Source: CAZSNT01 sp964607765
Lineage (GTDB): Bacteria; Verrucomicrobiota; Lentisphaeria; Oligosphaerales; JABHEG01
Assembly: GCA_964607765.1 (NCBI GenBank)
Contig: CAZSNT010000022.1
Span: 21,945 to 85,944 of the forward strand
DNA length: 64,000 nt
Direction of reading: 5' to 3'
Shown here one piece after another: positions 8,971 through 17,557 of the stretch. A program made the translations under genes and the position numbers. The notes under the pieces were generated by a model. It was not told the DNA's origin and searched no databases. It worked only from the letters and a program-made list of their open reading frames with translations. Every line of letters starts with the position of its first letter. Position 1 is the first letter of the stretch.

Positions 8971-9978
8971 CTACCGAAACCAGCCGCGTCTCCTACGCCG
9001 GCGCCGGCGCCGGCCCGGGTCGTCGTCATCGTCGTCATCATCGTCGTCATCATCGTCGTCATCGTCGTCGTCATCGTCGTCCCCGGGATTGTCCCCGTCT
9101 TCCGTCCCGTCGCCTCCGGGCAGTTGGTTGACCTCGCGCCGCGTGGTCTCGTTCTCGACCGTGCCGCTTGCCTGCGTGAACAGGCCGGAGTTCGTTGCCG
9201 TGGCTCCGGTCAACGCCACGGCGCCGCTGCCTACGCGCAACTCGGTCTGGGCGTGCGTGTCGTTCACGCTCGTGTCGACAATGAACTGTGTGCCCACAAC
9301 ACCGGCGATGGCCGCGGGGGTCACCACCTCGAACTTGGACTTCGGCGTGCGGTTCGAGGGCACGCTCACGTTGATGCTGGTGGCGCCGTAGTCCTCGAAC
9401 ACGCGGATGATCGAGTACAAACGCCCGTCCATGGAACGGATGGACGTCAGGACCATCGCCCGGCCCGACAGGCTCGCCGTGGAGCCGTCCTCAAACGTGA
9501 GAACGCCGCCCGTTACCTCGTCGCCCGGATTTACGGGCTTGCCGTCGTGCAGGATCACACCGTTGTGGAACGCTCGCGTGCCCCTGCCCGGCGCGAAATT
9601 CACCACTTGATGGTGTGGACAGCCGGCAAAGTAGCTGTCGAGCTGCGCATGCTCGTCCTGTTCTTCACCCATGGCCCTGGGCACGTAGTACATCTCGTAG
9701 TTGTTCCCCGTGGTGGGGCAGTACCAGCTGTCCTTCTCTCCCCCGTGGTACTTGGCCAAAGCGGTCTGAAGCCCCTCGTGCGCGGGATAGCTCTGGTTGT
9801 CGTTGTAGAACAACTGAACGGCCATGGAGATGCCGCGAATGTTGTTGATACACTCCGCCTGGGCGGCACGCTCGGAAGCCTTGCGGATCACTGGTACCAC
9901 CAGCGCCATGAGCACAAAGACCATGCTCAGTGCTACAAGCAGTTCGGTGAGACTGAAGACGTTCTGTTTGCTTCTCAT
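8971..9978 (-). CDS. Prepilin-type protein with FecR-like domain and Asp21/Arg-rich tail
   Basis: A 335-residue protein. The N-terminus MRSKQNV|FSLTELLVAL with a following hydrophobic helix is a type IV/type II pseudopilin methylation segment. Val replaces the usual Gly before Phe, and Glu+5 is present. The next 130 residues resemble DUF1559/G-like pseudopilin heads common in PVC bacteria. From about residue 215, KFEVVTPAAIAGVVGTQF looks like a FecR-type beta domain, which I have not seen described on pilins. The C-terminus is a run of 21 Asp, then PG, then about nine Arg and GWFR. The start is supported by GGGAG about 9 nt upstream. A metal (calcium) binding or surface-display role for the Asp run is speculation. 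No other secretion genes are adjacent. Confidence 0.8.
   Translation of the reverse strand: MRSKQNVFSLTELLVALSMVFVLMALVVPVIRKASERAAQAECINNIRGISMAVQLFYNDNQSYPAHEGLQTALAKYHGGEKDSWYCPTTGNNYEMYYVPRAMGEEQDEHAQLDSYFAGCPHHQVVNFAPGRGTRAFHNGVILHDGKPVNPGDEVTGGVLTFEDGSTASLSGRAMVLTSIRSMDGRLYSIIRVFEDYGATSINVSVPSNRTPKSKFEVVTPAAIAGVVGTQFIVDTSVNDTHAQTELRVGSGAVALTGATATNSGLFTQASGTVENETTRREVNQLPGGDGTEDGDNPGDDDDDDDDDDDDDDDDDDDDDPGRRRRRRRRRGWFR
9019..9081 (-). repeat. Run of 21 consecutive Asp codons
   Basis: Read on the minus strand, all 21 codons are GAC or GAT in irregular order. This is a coding trinucleotide tract, not a pure microsatellite. The mixed codons suggest the Asp run is kept by selection or is old enough to have diverged. 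Confidence 0.9.
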
Positions 9979-10376
9979 TCTGGTGCTCCCGTGGGACCGT
10001 CCCGAAACTGCAGCTCAACGCTGGCAAACGTTGCTGAGTTCGTTCAGATCTGACCTCTCCTTTGGACCGTTCTCACTTTCGCAAACAACACGGCTCAGTC
10101 ACTCTCAGGCTCCTCGGCGTTGATAGCTTAGCATATTCGATGCCAGAACGTTGTCCGAGCTCAGGCACCATGGTCCCGGTGTGCCGGCTTTCGCAAAACT
10201 GAACACTTGCGTCGACGTTATCGTCCGCCTTCTTGACAACGCCTCTGAACCGGTGTACTTACACCTGCACCCCGTCCGCCTCCGCCCCGGGGGGGCCGGA
10301 CCGGGTTGCCCGCCCGGGGCGGCCCGCTCGCTCAGGGCGTCCGAGGTCGGCCAAACAGTTGGAGGCCCCCGTCCGC
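9979..10376. other. 398-nt divergent intergenic region
   Basis: This separates the pseudopilin (minus) from the CHASE2 kinase (plus). I see no gene in it. A perfect -35 box (TTGACA, 10233-10238) is followed after 17 nt by TACTTA (10256-10261), a weak -10, giving a candidate promoter for the kinase with a leader of about 110 nt. The stretch 10270-10350 is very G/C-rich and could fold in the leader. Confidence 0.4.
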
Positions 10377-12836
10377 ATGTCAGGCACCAAGCTGATTCCC
10401 GCAAGCACTCGTCTGCCGCTGCTCATGGCAGCACTAGTTGTGACCCTGTTCACGATTCGGGCTTTCGAGCCGCTCGAGACCATGGCGCAGGACGTGCGCT
10501 TCATGTTGCGCGGCTACGACACCGCGACGGAGTCGGACGTCGTGGTCGTGGGCATCACAAGCCAGTGCATCGACAAGCTTGGGGAGCCGCCCTGGCCGCG
10601 GTCGCACTACGCCAAGGCCATTGACACCCTGGTCGCAGCAGACGTGGCAGTGATCGCTCTGGACGTCTGCTTCCAATCCCAAAGGGACAAGGAGAAGCAG
10701 AGCGACGCACAGTTCGTGGACGCCGTACGGCGCGCGGGTAACGTCGTGCTGCCCGTGTTCTGTCCTGTGGCGCTGAGGAGTTTCGGCACGGGCGGGATTC
10801 GCCGAGTCGATGATCTGACGGAGAATTTTCCTGCGCTGAGCCGGGCGGCGGCAGGCCTGGGTCACATCAACCTGCCGCCGAGCCTGGACAGCCGTCGCCG
10901 GTTCGCGCCCTGGGGTATCGAGCACAACGATAGGGTCTACCTCAATCTCGGGCTGGAGAGCGCCTTCAAGTACTTGGAAGTCAAGGCCAAACAGGGCCGC
11001 ACTTTCGACGTGCCGCCAGCGGATCAGGTCCGCTCCATTCCGGTGAACGACGAGGGCGAATTCGTCATCAACTACATGGGCCAGCATGCGACGCTCGATC
11101 TGTTCCCGTTCCATTGGCTGCTGCAGGGCAGGCTGCCTGCCGACCTCATCAGGGGCAAGCTCGTGCTCATCGGGCAGACGGCTCTGGGACGCAAGAACGC
11201 CGATCTCATCCCCACGCCGTTGGGCGAGATGTACGGCGTGTTCGCCCAAGCTGCCATCATGGACAATGTGCTGAGCAGGCGCTTCCTGGTCCGTCAGGGC
11301 TACGTGAGCGCACTGATCATGATCCTGCTGCTGTCCCTGGTCAGCGGGGTTGCCTTCCGGCGCCTGTCATGGGGCCTGACGCTGGTGGGCGGCGCGCTGT
11401 CCATGTTCCTGGTGGCCTTCGCTGCGTTCTTCGCGTTCAACCGGTTCGGCCACTCTGTCGAGGTCGTGCCGTGCCTGGCTGTGCTGGCTGGTAATTTCCT
11501 GGCGGCCCTGGTGATGAACCTGCACGAATCGTGGCAGACCGTCGAGCACCAGGAGATGGAGCTGGGACACATTCTGCATTCCAGTCAGATGGCTACCGAG
11601 CGTGTGGCTGCGCGTAACGCGCCGCAGATGCTGATCAGTCTGATAGGGCAGACAATCGGCTGCGAATTTGCCACGCTGTGCCTGCGCAAACGCGACGGAA
11701 GTTGGTCGTGGACCGATCCGCAGCGACGCTCGGCCGGTGAGGACGAACTCACCCCGGCTCGCGTGCGGGAGTTCGAGGAGGAAGCCAACGTCTGGCTCGG
11801 CAAAGAGTCTGCTCCGTACCTTACGTATCACCTGAGCAAAGACGCTCGGTTCCCTGCAACCGACTTGCCGGCCGCCTCCTTCCTCAGTGTGCCGCTCGTG
11901 GTGCAGGAGTCGCCCATCGGCCACGTCAATCTCTACAACAAGACCCCGTCCCTGGTGTCGCCGACAGGCGAGTACACCGAGGACGACCTGCGCCTGGTCG
12001 CCGTGCTCTGCCAACAGGCCGCGTTGCTGCTGGATAATTCGATGCTCGTCGAGGACCTGGAGGGACGCAATGCCGAGCTGCGGCAGGCAATGATCCAGCT
12101 TCGGGAAGCGCAGGATGAGCTCGTGCGCCGCGAGAAGCTCTCCACGGTGGGGAAGATGGCGTCGATGATCATCCACGATATCCGCGGCCCGTTGACGGCA
12201 TTGATGGGATTCGGCGAGCTGATGAAAGGCCGAGACATGCCCGAGGAAGAAGCCACGGAATACGGCGAGATCATCGTGCAGGAGACGGATCGGGTCAACC
12301 GCATGATACAGGAGATTCTCGACTTCACGCGCGGCACGAAAAGCCTCAAAGTCGAACAGCTCGACGGCTCCGTGCTGTTGGCGGAACTGGTCCGGCGCCT
12401 CAACGACGAGTTCCGTGGGCAGGAGATTCAGCTGGTGACCAAAATCCCGGGAGAGACCTCTTTCCGAGGCGACCGGGAGAAGATGCTGCGAGTGCTGCTG
12501 AACTTGTGCCGGAACGCCGCCGAAGCCATGAACGGGCGCGGCAGTATCGAGGTCGCGTACCAGGACTGTGAGGATGGCGTCAAGTTCGTCGTGAGAGACG
12601 ACGGGCCCGGCGTTCCGGAGAGCATTCGGGACAAGCTCTTCGATCCCTTCGTCACGGCCGGGAAGAAGAAAGGTACGGGGCTCGGCCTCGCTATCGTGCA
12701 GAAAATCGTGCACGACCACGATGGTGACATCACCGTGTCGAGTGAGTCGGACAGCGGTACCACATTCACCGTCCAGCTTCCGACCGAAGGCACCCGCGAC
12801 GCTGCCGCTGCGGCAGCCGCGGCCAGTCAGGAGTAG
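10377..12836 (+). CDS. CHASE2-GAF sensor histidine kinase
   Basis: An 819-residue membrane sensor kinase. A signal-anchor helix near residues 12-28 is followed by an extracytoplasmic CHASE2 domain (to about 300), three hydrophobic helices (about 305-385), a GAF-like domain (about 410-560) and a coiled stretch. The HisKA domain has the phospho-acceptor His600 in MIIHDIRGPLTAL. The HATPase domain follows (NLCRNAAEAM as N-box, RDDGPGVP as G1, GTGLGLAIVQKI as G2). The tail is Ala-rich. The start at 10377 has GGAGG 11 nt upstream; an in-frame ATG further upstream encodes an unlikely Arg/Pro-rich leader. No response regulator is adjacent, so its partner is elsewhere. It lies 8 nt before a TIM-barrel enzyme gene and is probably cotranscribed with it. 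Confidence 0.87.
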   Translation: MSGTKLIPASTRLPLLMAALVVTLFTIRAFEPLETMAQDVRFMLRGYDTATESDVVVVGITSQCIDKLGEPPWPRSHYAKAIDTLVAADVAVIALDVCFQSQRDKEKQSDAQFVDAVRRAGNVVLPVFCPVALRSFGTGGIRRVDDLTENFPALSRAAAGLGHINLPPSLDSRRRFAPWGIEHNDRVYLNLGLESAFKYLEVKAKQGRTFDVPPADQVRSIPVNDEGEFVINYMGQHATLDLFPFHWLLQGRLPADLIRGKLVLIGQTALGRKNADLIPTPLGEMYGVFAQAAIMDNVLSRRFLVRQGYVSALIMILLLSLVSGVAFRRLSWGLTLVGGALSMFLVAFAAFFAFNRFGHSVEVVPCLAVLAGNFLAALVMNLHESWQTVEHQEMELGHILHSSQMATERVAARNAPQMLISLIGQTIGCEFATLCLRKRDGSWSWTDPQRRSAGEDELTPARVREFEEEANVWLGKESAPYLTYHLSKDARFPATDLPAASFLSVPLVVQESPIGHVNLYNKTPSLVSPTGEYTEDDLRLVAVLCQQAALLLDNSMLVEDLEGRNAELRQAMIQLREAQDELVRREKLSTVGKMASMIIHDIRGPLTALMGFGELMKGRDMPEEEATEYGEIIVQETDRVNRMIQEILDFTRGTKSLKVEQLDGSVLLAELVRRLNDEFRGQEIQLVTKIPGETSFRGDREKMLRVLLNLCRNAAEAMNGRGSIEVAYQDCEDGVKFVVRDDGPGVPESIRDKLFDPFVTAGKKKGTGLGLAIVQKIVHDHDGDITVSSESDSGTTFTVQLPTEGTRDAAAAAAAASQE

Positions 12837-12844
12837 GCGAGACA

Positions 12845-13636
12845 ATGCAGGTGGGAATCAGTCAGTTGATCGCCGGGCAGATGCCCATGGCGGAGTTCTT
12901 CGCGGCGGCGGCGGCGGCGGGGTACGAGGCGGTGGAAGTGGCCATGCGCCGCGAGGGACAACTCACCCCGCAGACGACGGCGGCGGAGCAGGCGCGGATC
13001 GTTGAGCTTGCTGCCGAGCACGGCCTGGACCTCGTGTCCATGACACACGGCCAGTGCACCGGCAATCTGCTGGCCGCGGGCGAGGAGCAGCAGCGCAGCA
13101 TCGAACAGACCAAGCAGGGGCTGCGCATCGCAGCAGGGCTGGGGATCACGTGTACGCTGCACACGCTCGGGCGCGTGTCTCCGGACCTGTTCTACGACGA
13201 GGCGTATCGCAACGGTATCGCCGCGCTCCGGAACATCGCGCAGACTGCCGAGGAGCTGGGAGTCTGCGTCGCCGTGGAGTTCGTCTGGAACGGGTTCCTC
13301 TTCAGCCCCCTGGAAATGTGCAGTTTCCTCGATGCCGTCGGCAGTGACTACGTTGGATTCTACTTCGATCCCGGCAACATGGCTGTGTTCCAGCTGCCGC
13401 AGCACTGGGCGCGCATCACGGGCCGGCACATCAAGCGCGTGCATCTCAAGGACTGGCAGGGCCGGGCCCTTAACGGGGCCTGGACAGCGCTGCTGGAAGG
13501 CGCGGTTGACTTCCCGGCCGTGATGCGCGAACTGCGCGCCGCGGGCTATGCCGGCCCCCTGATCAGCGAGGTCTCGCCGTCACTCGCTGCATTGCCGGAC
13601 ACGGCCGCGGCCATACGTCAGATCAGGGAAATGTGA
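12845..13636 (+). CDS. Sugar phosphate isomerase/epimerase (AP endonuclease 2-like TIM barrel)
   Basis: A 263-residue xylose-isomerase-like TIM barrel. Metal-ligand motifs are visible at the ends of strands: VAVEFVWNGF, VGFYFDPGNM, HIKRVHLKDW and LISEVSP. These enzymes interconvert keto sugars or cyclitols (hydroxypyruvate isomerase, IolE/IolH, tagatose epimerase); the substrate is not predictable here. An Ala-rich helix (EFFAAAAAAGYEAVEV) is normal for the first barrel helix. It starts 8 nt after the histidine kinase. It is one of four such paralogous folds in the window (also 18299, 55445 and 62887). Confidence 0.82.
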   Translation: MQVGISQLIAGQMPMAEFFAAAAAAGYEAVEVAMRREGQLTPQTTAAEQARIVELAAEHGLDLVSMTHGQCTGNLLAAGEEQQRSIEQTKQGLRIAAGLGITCTLHTLGRVSPDLFYDEAYRNGIAALRNIAQTAEELGVCVAVEFVWNGFLFSPLEMCSFLDAVGSDYVGFYFDPGNMAVFQLPQHWARITGRHIKRVHLKDWQGRALNGAWTALLEGAVDFPAVMRELRAAGYAGPLISEVSPSLAALPDTAAAIRQIREM

Positions 13637-13642
13637 GGCCCG

Positions 13643-14035
13643 TCAGGGGGAGGGGTTGCCCAGGCGCTGTTCCCAGTCGTAGTCGCGCGAAGTAACGATC
13701 GTTTCGATCCGCTCCACCCGCCGCCGCAGATCCTCGAACGTGCGCCGCAGTCGCCGCAGCGCGAGCGCGCGGCTCTGCACATACGACTCGTAGAACTCCG
13801 CTTCCGCATCGGACCGCAGGGGCACGACAGGCTCCGGCTTCAGAACGAACGCGGCTACGATGTAGATGATCACCACGGGCCAGCCCGTGGTCAGGATGAA
13901 CGTGATGATCGCCAGCAGGCGCCACCACAGGACACCGACCCCGAAGTAGTCGGCCAAACCCCGGCAAACGCCCAGGAACAGGCCGCGACGCGAACGGTAG
14001 AGTCTTGCCCTGATCGGGCTGCTATTGCGGTCCAT
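13643..14035 (-). CDS. pspC: PspC domain protein
   Basis: A 130-residue phage-shock protein C homologue. LYRSRRGLFLGVCRGLADYFGV is the PspC signature, followed by a membrane helix pair (LLAIITFILTTGWPVVIIYIVAAFVL) and a basic, probably coiled-coil cytoplasmic tail. PspC normally works with PspB to sense inner-membrane stress and release PspF from PspA. ATG 14035 lies inside the end of pspB (14-nt overlap), so translation is coupled. It is convergent with the isomerase gene, with only 6 nt between stops. Confidence 0.88.
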   Translation of the reverse strand: MDRNSSPIRARLYRSRRGLFLGVCRGLADYFGVGVLWWRLLAIITFILTTGWPVVIIYIVAAFVLKPEPVVPLRSDAEAEFYESYVQSRALALRRLRRTFEDLRRRVERIETIVTSRDYDWEQRLGNPSP

Positions 14036-14288
14036 GCTGCGTATCCTCCGTCCTGCCCTTGACATCCAGCAGTAGCGTCTCCAACGCCTCCACGCGCGAT
14101 CCCAACTTCGCCACCTCGGCATACATCTCCTGGATCATGCGCGCCTCTTCCCGGCGCGATTCGGCGCCGCTGCCCCCACCCCCGCGCAACAGCATGGCCA
14201 GAAGAACGGTCAGGCCGACGGCGAGTAGAATGACAAAAGGAATCGCCAACAACAGCAGCATCCCGTAACTCATCGCGTTATATCCCAT
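14022..14288 (-). CDS. pspB: PspB-like membrane protein
   Basis: An 88-residue protein with one N-terminal transmembrane helix (LLLLAIPFVILLAVGLTVLLAML), a Gly-rich turn and a coiled-coil C-terminus with KLGSRVEALETLLLD. The length, topology and RIQALE-like coil fit PspB. Its place between pspA and pspC confirms the role. Starts at codons 6 and 10 are possible; I kept the first ATG. Confidence 0.78.
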   Translation of the reverse strand: MGYNAMSYGMLLLLAIPFVILLAVGLTVLLAMLLRGGGGSGAESRREEARMIQEMYAEVAKLGSRVEALETLLLDVKGRTEDTQHGPQ

Positions 14289-14365
14289 CCCTGTCTGCCT
14301 TCATCAGCTGGAGAGCGTTCGTAAGGGGCGGCCGCAGTCACCCGGGCCCCGGTTCCCGCTACTCG

Positions 14366-15046
14366 CTACTCGCCGGCGTGCGGCTTGCCGCCAGCCCGCT
14401 GTTTCATCTCTTCGAGCTCACGCTCAATATCCTCGTCACCGGTCAGTTCGGCAAACGCTTCGTCCAGGGCGCTGCCGCGTCGGCTGTCGTTCACCAACTC
14501 CGCAGCAGCCTCCATGCGCTCGATTCGCCCCTCGAACTGCTCGAACCGTACCCACGCATCACTCGTGTCGGCGCGGCGGATGCCCTGCTGCGCCTGACGC
14601 TTGCGTTGCGCATGAATGTGGCGTCGCACCAGCACACGGTGCTTCTCACGTGCCGAGCTCAGCTTGTCCTCCAACTGATCGATGTCGCGGCGGTGCTGCT
14701 CGATCAGCTCCTGACACTCGGCCGCCTCCCGCTCGAGCGCATCGACCCGATCAGTGCACTGTCGCTTGCGCAACAAGGCCTCCCGCGTCAGGCCCTCACA
14801 CCCTTTGCTCAACGCCAACTCGGCGCGCTCGGACCAGAGCGTGACGTTCTGTCCGGCCGCTTCCAGCTCACGCTCGATCTTCTTCCGTGTCGCCATTGTC
14901 CCGGCGCAGGACGCTTTGATCTCGACCAGCGTGTCCTCCATCTCCTGGATCATCAGCTTGATGAGCTTCTCCGGATCCTCCGCCTTCTCCAGCATCGCAT
15001 TGATGTTCGAGCTCACAATGTCACGCAATCGTGTGAAAATGCCCAT
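14366..15046 (-). CDS. pspA: PspA/IM30 family protein
   Basis: A 226-residue ESCRT-III-like membrane-stress protein. MGIFTRLRDIVSSNINAMLEKAEDP is the amphipathic N-terminal helix and start of PspA/Vipp1 proteins, and long alpha-helical coiled coils make up the rest. It binds damaged inner membrane and in proteobacteria inhibits PspF. ATG 15046 is fixed by this conserved N-terminus; an upstream in-frame Met adds an implausible Arg-rich leader. The last codons (...HAGE) and the TAG stop lie in a GAGTAGCGAGTAGCG micro-repeat (14361-14375). It is the first gene of pspABC, behind a sigma-54 type promoter and divergent from pspF. Confidence 0.92.
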   Translation of the reverse strand: MGIFTRLRDIVSSNINAMLEKAEDPEKLIKLMIQEMEDTLVEIKASCAGTMATRKKIERELEAAGQNVTLWSERAELALSKGCEGLTREALLRKRQCTDRVDALEREAAECQELIEQHRRDIDQLEDKLSSAREKHRVLVRRHIHAQRKRQAQQGIRRADTSDAWVRFEQFEGRIERMEAAAELVNDSRRGSALDEAFAELTGDEDIERELEEMKQRAGGKPHAGE

Positions 15047-15125
15047 GATAGTGCCTCGCTTCTCATCGCCCGGTGGGCGTCTGCGCCGACTCACGTCCGG
15101 CTCCTGCTCGATTCGCCAACCCCAA

Positions 15126-15142
15126 TGCACACTTCAAGCCAA
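15126..15142 (-). promoter_or_regulatory. Sigma-54 (-24/-12) promoter for pspABC
   Basis: On the minus strand it reads TTGGCTTGAAGTGTGCA, with GG and GC separated by exactly 10 nt, matching YTGGCACGNNNNTTGCW at most key bases. It points at pspA, with a predicted start near 15115 and a leader of about 70 nt. The divergent pspF encodes a sigma-54 activator, which supports the call. Confidence 0.75.
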
Positions 15143-15344
15143 ACAGGGACAGCCGTGCTCTAGGTTCGTGAAAATCAACTCATTAGGAGCCCCGCCCCGC
15201 CTTCTCCATGGCACAGGCGAGGTGGTCAAAAAGGCCGTAAGGTGGCTGAAGAAGCTAGGAGATGGTATAGTAAGCCTGCCGGGCGGCGGCGGTTCTCTGC
15301 AACCGGTCAGGAATGGCCGCCCGTCGGAGAAGGAGACGATCCTG

Positions 15345-16391
15345 ATGCCGTCCCATGCGGTCGAAGCTCTGGGCGAGTCGGATGCGTTTGTGGCATTCAA
15401 TGAGGCCGTGTCACGGGTCGCCAAAGTGGAACGGCCCGTACTCATCGTCGGCGAACGCGGCACGGGCAAGGAACTCGCCGCCAGACGCCTGCACTTTCTC
15501 TCGAACCGTTGGGATGGGCCGCTGGTCGCCCTGAACTGTGCGTCGTTGCCGGAGTCACTGATCGAGGATGAGCTGTTCGGCCATGAGGCGGGCGCGTTCA
15601 CCGGGGCCGTCGGCCCGCGGGCGGGCCGCTTCGAGGCGGCTGACCGAGGGACCTGCTTCCTGGACGAGATCGGCAACATCCCCGTTGAAACGCAGGAGAA
15701 GATCCTGCGTGTGGTGGAGTACGGCACATTCGAGCGTCTGGGCAGTTCAGAGGCGATCCAGGTTGACGTACGCATTGTGGCGGCAACCAACGCGAACTTG
15801 GTCGAACTGGTGACGGCAGGCCGTTTCAAAGCGGACCTGCTGGACAGGCTCTCGTTCGAAGTCCTGCACGTGCCGCCGTTGCGGGAGCGCCACAGCGACG
15901 TGGTGCTGTTGAGCAATCACTTCGCCGTGCGCATGGCGCACGAGCTCGGCCGGCGACAACTGCCCGAGTTCGCCGGTCGCGCCTTGACCAAGCTCACGTC
16001 CTACGAGTGGCCCGGCAACATTCGGGAGCTGAAGAACGTGGTGGAGCGTGCCGTGTATCGGTCTGACGGCCCTCGGATCGGGCCGGATGCCATCGACTTC
16101 GATCCGTTTCGCCAGGACACGGCCGGCGTTGAGGAACGGGCCGCGGTCAAAGCGCCGGACCTTGGCGCTGCCACGGTTGCCGCCGAGGCGGCCCAATCCC
16201 CACTGCCGGCCGCGCTGATGACCAGACCGTTGAAGGAGGCGCTGCGGGAACTCGAGCGGGTCAGGCTCCGTCGCGCACTGCAGCAGAACCGCTACAACCA
16301 GCGCCGCAGCGCCGCCGCCTTGGGGCTCAGCTACGACCAGTTCCGCGGCATCTACCGCAAGCACCGGAGCAGCCTCGATCCGGCAGGTTAA
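15345..16391 (+). CDS. pspF: PspF-like sigma-54-dependent activator
   Basis: A 348-residue enhancer-binding protein lacking a receiver domain, as in PspF. It has Walker A GERGTGKE (about 36-43), the sigma-54 contact loop GAFTGA (about 83-88), Walker B CFLDEIGN and a C-terminal Fis-type helix-turn-helix (RRSAAALGLSYDQFRGIYRKH). ATG 15345 is chosen because AAGGAG lies about 10 nt upstream; long upstream in-frame codons antisense to pspA are not real. An acidic/Ala linker of about 60 residues separates AAA+ and HTH and is longer than in E. coli PspF. It should activate the pspABC promoter 200 nt away and be held off by PspA. Confidence 0.9.
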   Translation: MPSHAVEALGESDAFVAFNEAVSRVAKVERPVLIVGERGTGKELAARRLHFLSNRWDGPLVALNCASLPESLIEDELFGHEAGAFTGAVGPRAGRFEAADRGTCFLDEIGNIPVETQEKILRVVEYGTFERLGSSEAIQVDVRIVAATNANLVELVTAGRFKADLLDRLSFEVLHVPPLRERHSDVVLLSNHFAVRMAHELGRRQLPEFAGRALTKLTSYEWPGNIRELKNVVERAVYRSDGPRIGPDAIDFDPFRQDTAGVEERAAVKAPDLGAATVAAEAAQSPLPAALMTRPLKEALRELERVRLRRALQQNRYNQRRSAAALGLSYDQFRGIYRKHRSSLDPAG

Positions 16392-16514
16392 GTCAGGCAC
16401 CCGCCCTCGCCCGCCCATCTGCCGGCCCACAATCCCCTTCGTCCTCCTCTTCGTCCTCGCCAGGAAATCGCAGCGTGGACAGCGCCGGTCGAGCAGGGCA
16501 ACCCGGCGTCCCGT

Positions 16515-17288
16515 CTACCGTGTCGGAAATGTGCCCTGGAGCGCGTCCTGGACAATCTTCTTGACGACCGGAGAGAAGTCCTTGTTCAGCATCCACTTCA
16601 GGTAGCCCGCCTCGCGCGCGGCCAACTCGCGCAGAGGAATGCCGGACTTCTGTCCGAATGCGATCACCACCTCACCCGCGCGCCAGCGCAGCTTGCCTTC
16701 GTCGTCCACCTGGTCCGGGTCCCGCGGGTTGCAGATGTCGTGCAGGCCGTCGACCGTTCGCGGCAGGTCGGCGTAGCGTTGACACTGGCCCAGCAGCACT
16801 TGCCAGGTCGCTTCGCAGTCGGCCGCGGCACCGTGCGCTCCCACGTGCTCCTCACCGCAGTAGAACATGAGGGCTGCGGACAGGTTGCGCGGTTCGCGCA
16901 TGTGGAAGATGCGCTGTGCGTCTACTACCTGCACATCCGCCCAGTCCAGCTCTGCTCCGGCTCGAGCCAGTTCGGCCTTGAGCAGGGGAATGTCGAAACG
17001 GATGAGCGAGAACCCGGCCAGATCGGCGCCGGTCAGGAAGCACACGACCTGCTCGGCTACCGCTTTGAACGGAGGGCAGTCGGCAACGTCCGCATCAGTG
17101 ATGCCGTGCACGGCTGTGGCTTCGGGGGGAATGGGCCGTTGCGGGTGCACGCGCAGGTTCAGCTCTTCGCGGCGTCCGGTCGGGTGCACTTTGAGCGCCC
17201 CAAACTCCACAATGCGGTCGAACCGGGGATTGATTCCGGTAGTCTCCAGGTCGAACACGATCAACGGCCGTTGCAGTTGCAGAATCAT
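16515..17288 (-). CDS. DEDDh 3'-5' exonuclease (DnaQ-like)
   Basis: A 257-residue exonuclease of the DNA polymerase III epsilon/RNase T superfamily. IVFDLETTG (Exo I, DxE), FSLIRFDIPLL (Exo II) and GAHGAAADCEATW (Exo III, H...D) give the DEDDh set. The C-terminus has the region IAFGQKSGIPLRELA...GYLKWMLNKDFSP, typical of bacterial stand-alone DnaQ-like exonucleases. The start at 17288 has GAGGA 6-9 nt upstream. It is likely a repair or processing exonuclease rather than the replicative proofreader. It diverges from the corrinoid gene across a 269-nt region in which I see no other gene. Confidence 0.88.
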   Translation of the reverse strand: MILQLQRPLIVFDLETTGINPRFDRIVEFGALKVHPTGRREELNLRVHPQRPIPPEATAVHGITDADVADCPPFKAVAEQVVCFLTGADLAGFSLIRFDIPLLKAELARAGAELDWADVQVVDAQRIFHMREPRNLSAALMFYCGEEHVGAHGAAADCEATWQVLLGQCQRYADLPRTVDGLHDICNPRDPDQVDDEGKLRWRAGEVVIAFGQKSGIPLRELAAREAGYLKWMLNKDFSPVVKKIVQDALQGTFPTR

Positions 17289-17557
17289 CTGGTTCCTCTG
17301 TCCGGGTGTTCTTGTGTCGTTCGCGGCTGCGCCGTCCGTGATGCGGCGGCGGACATGGGTTGGAGGGGAGAACGGCGGCTGTCCGGCGGTCCGGTCCACG
17401 CGTCTCACCGTAGCGTGCGGTTGCTGCGAAGGCAAGGGAGATTTCCTGGCATCTTAGGCGACTTTGGGTTTGGAACACGCGAAACCGCCGCTAAGGTATG
17501 CGGTGTCGATATGTGTTGATGTGTGCAGTGATGTGTACCAGCAGGAGGGTAACACTG

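Noticed and set aside
8906..9391. Plus-strand frame with a poly-Ser run opposite the pilin gene
   Set aside because: It is the complement of the Asp tract; no ribosome site, no homology, fully antisense to a well-supported gene.
14754..15344. Extended N-terminus of pspF
   Set aside because: Antisense to pspA and across the promoter region; ATG 15345 has a good ribosome site and PspF begins there.
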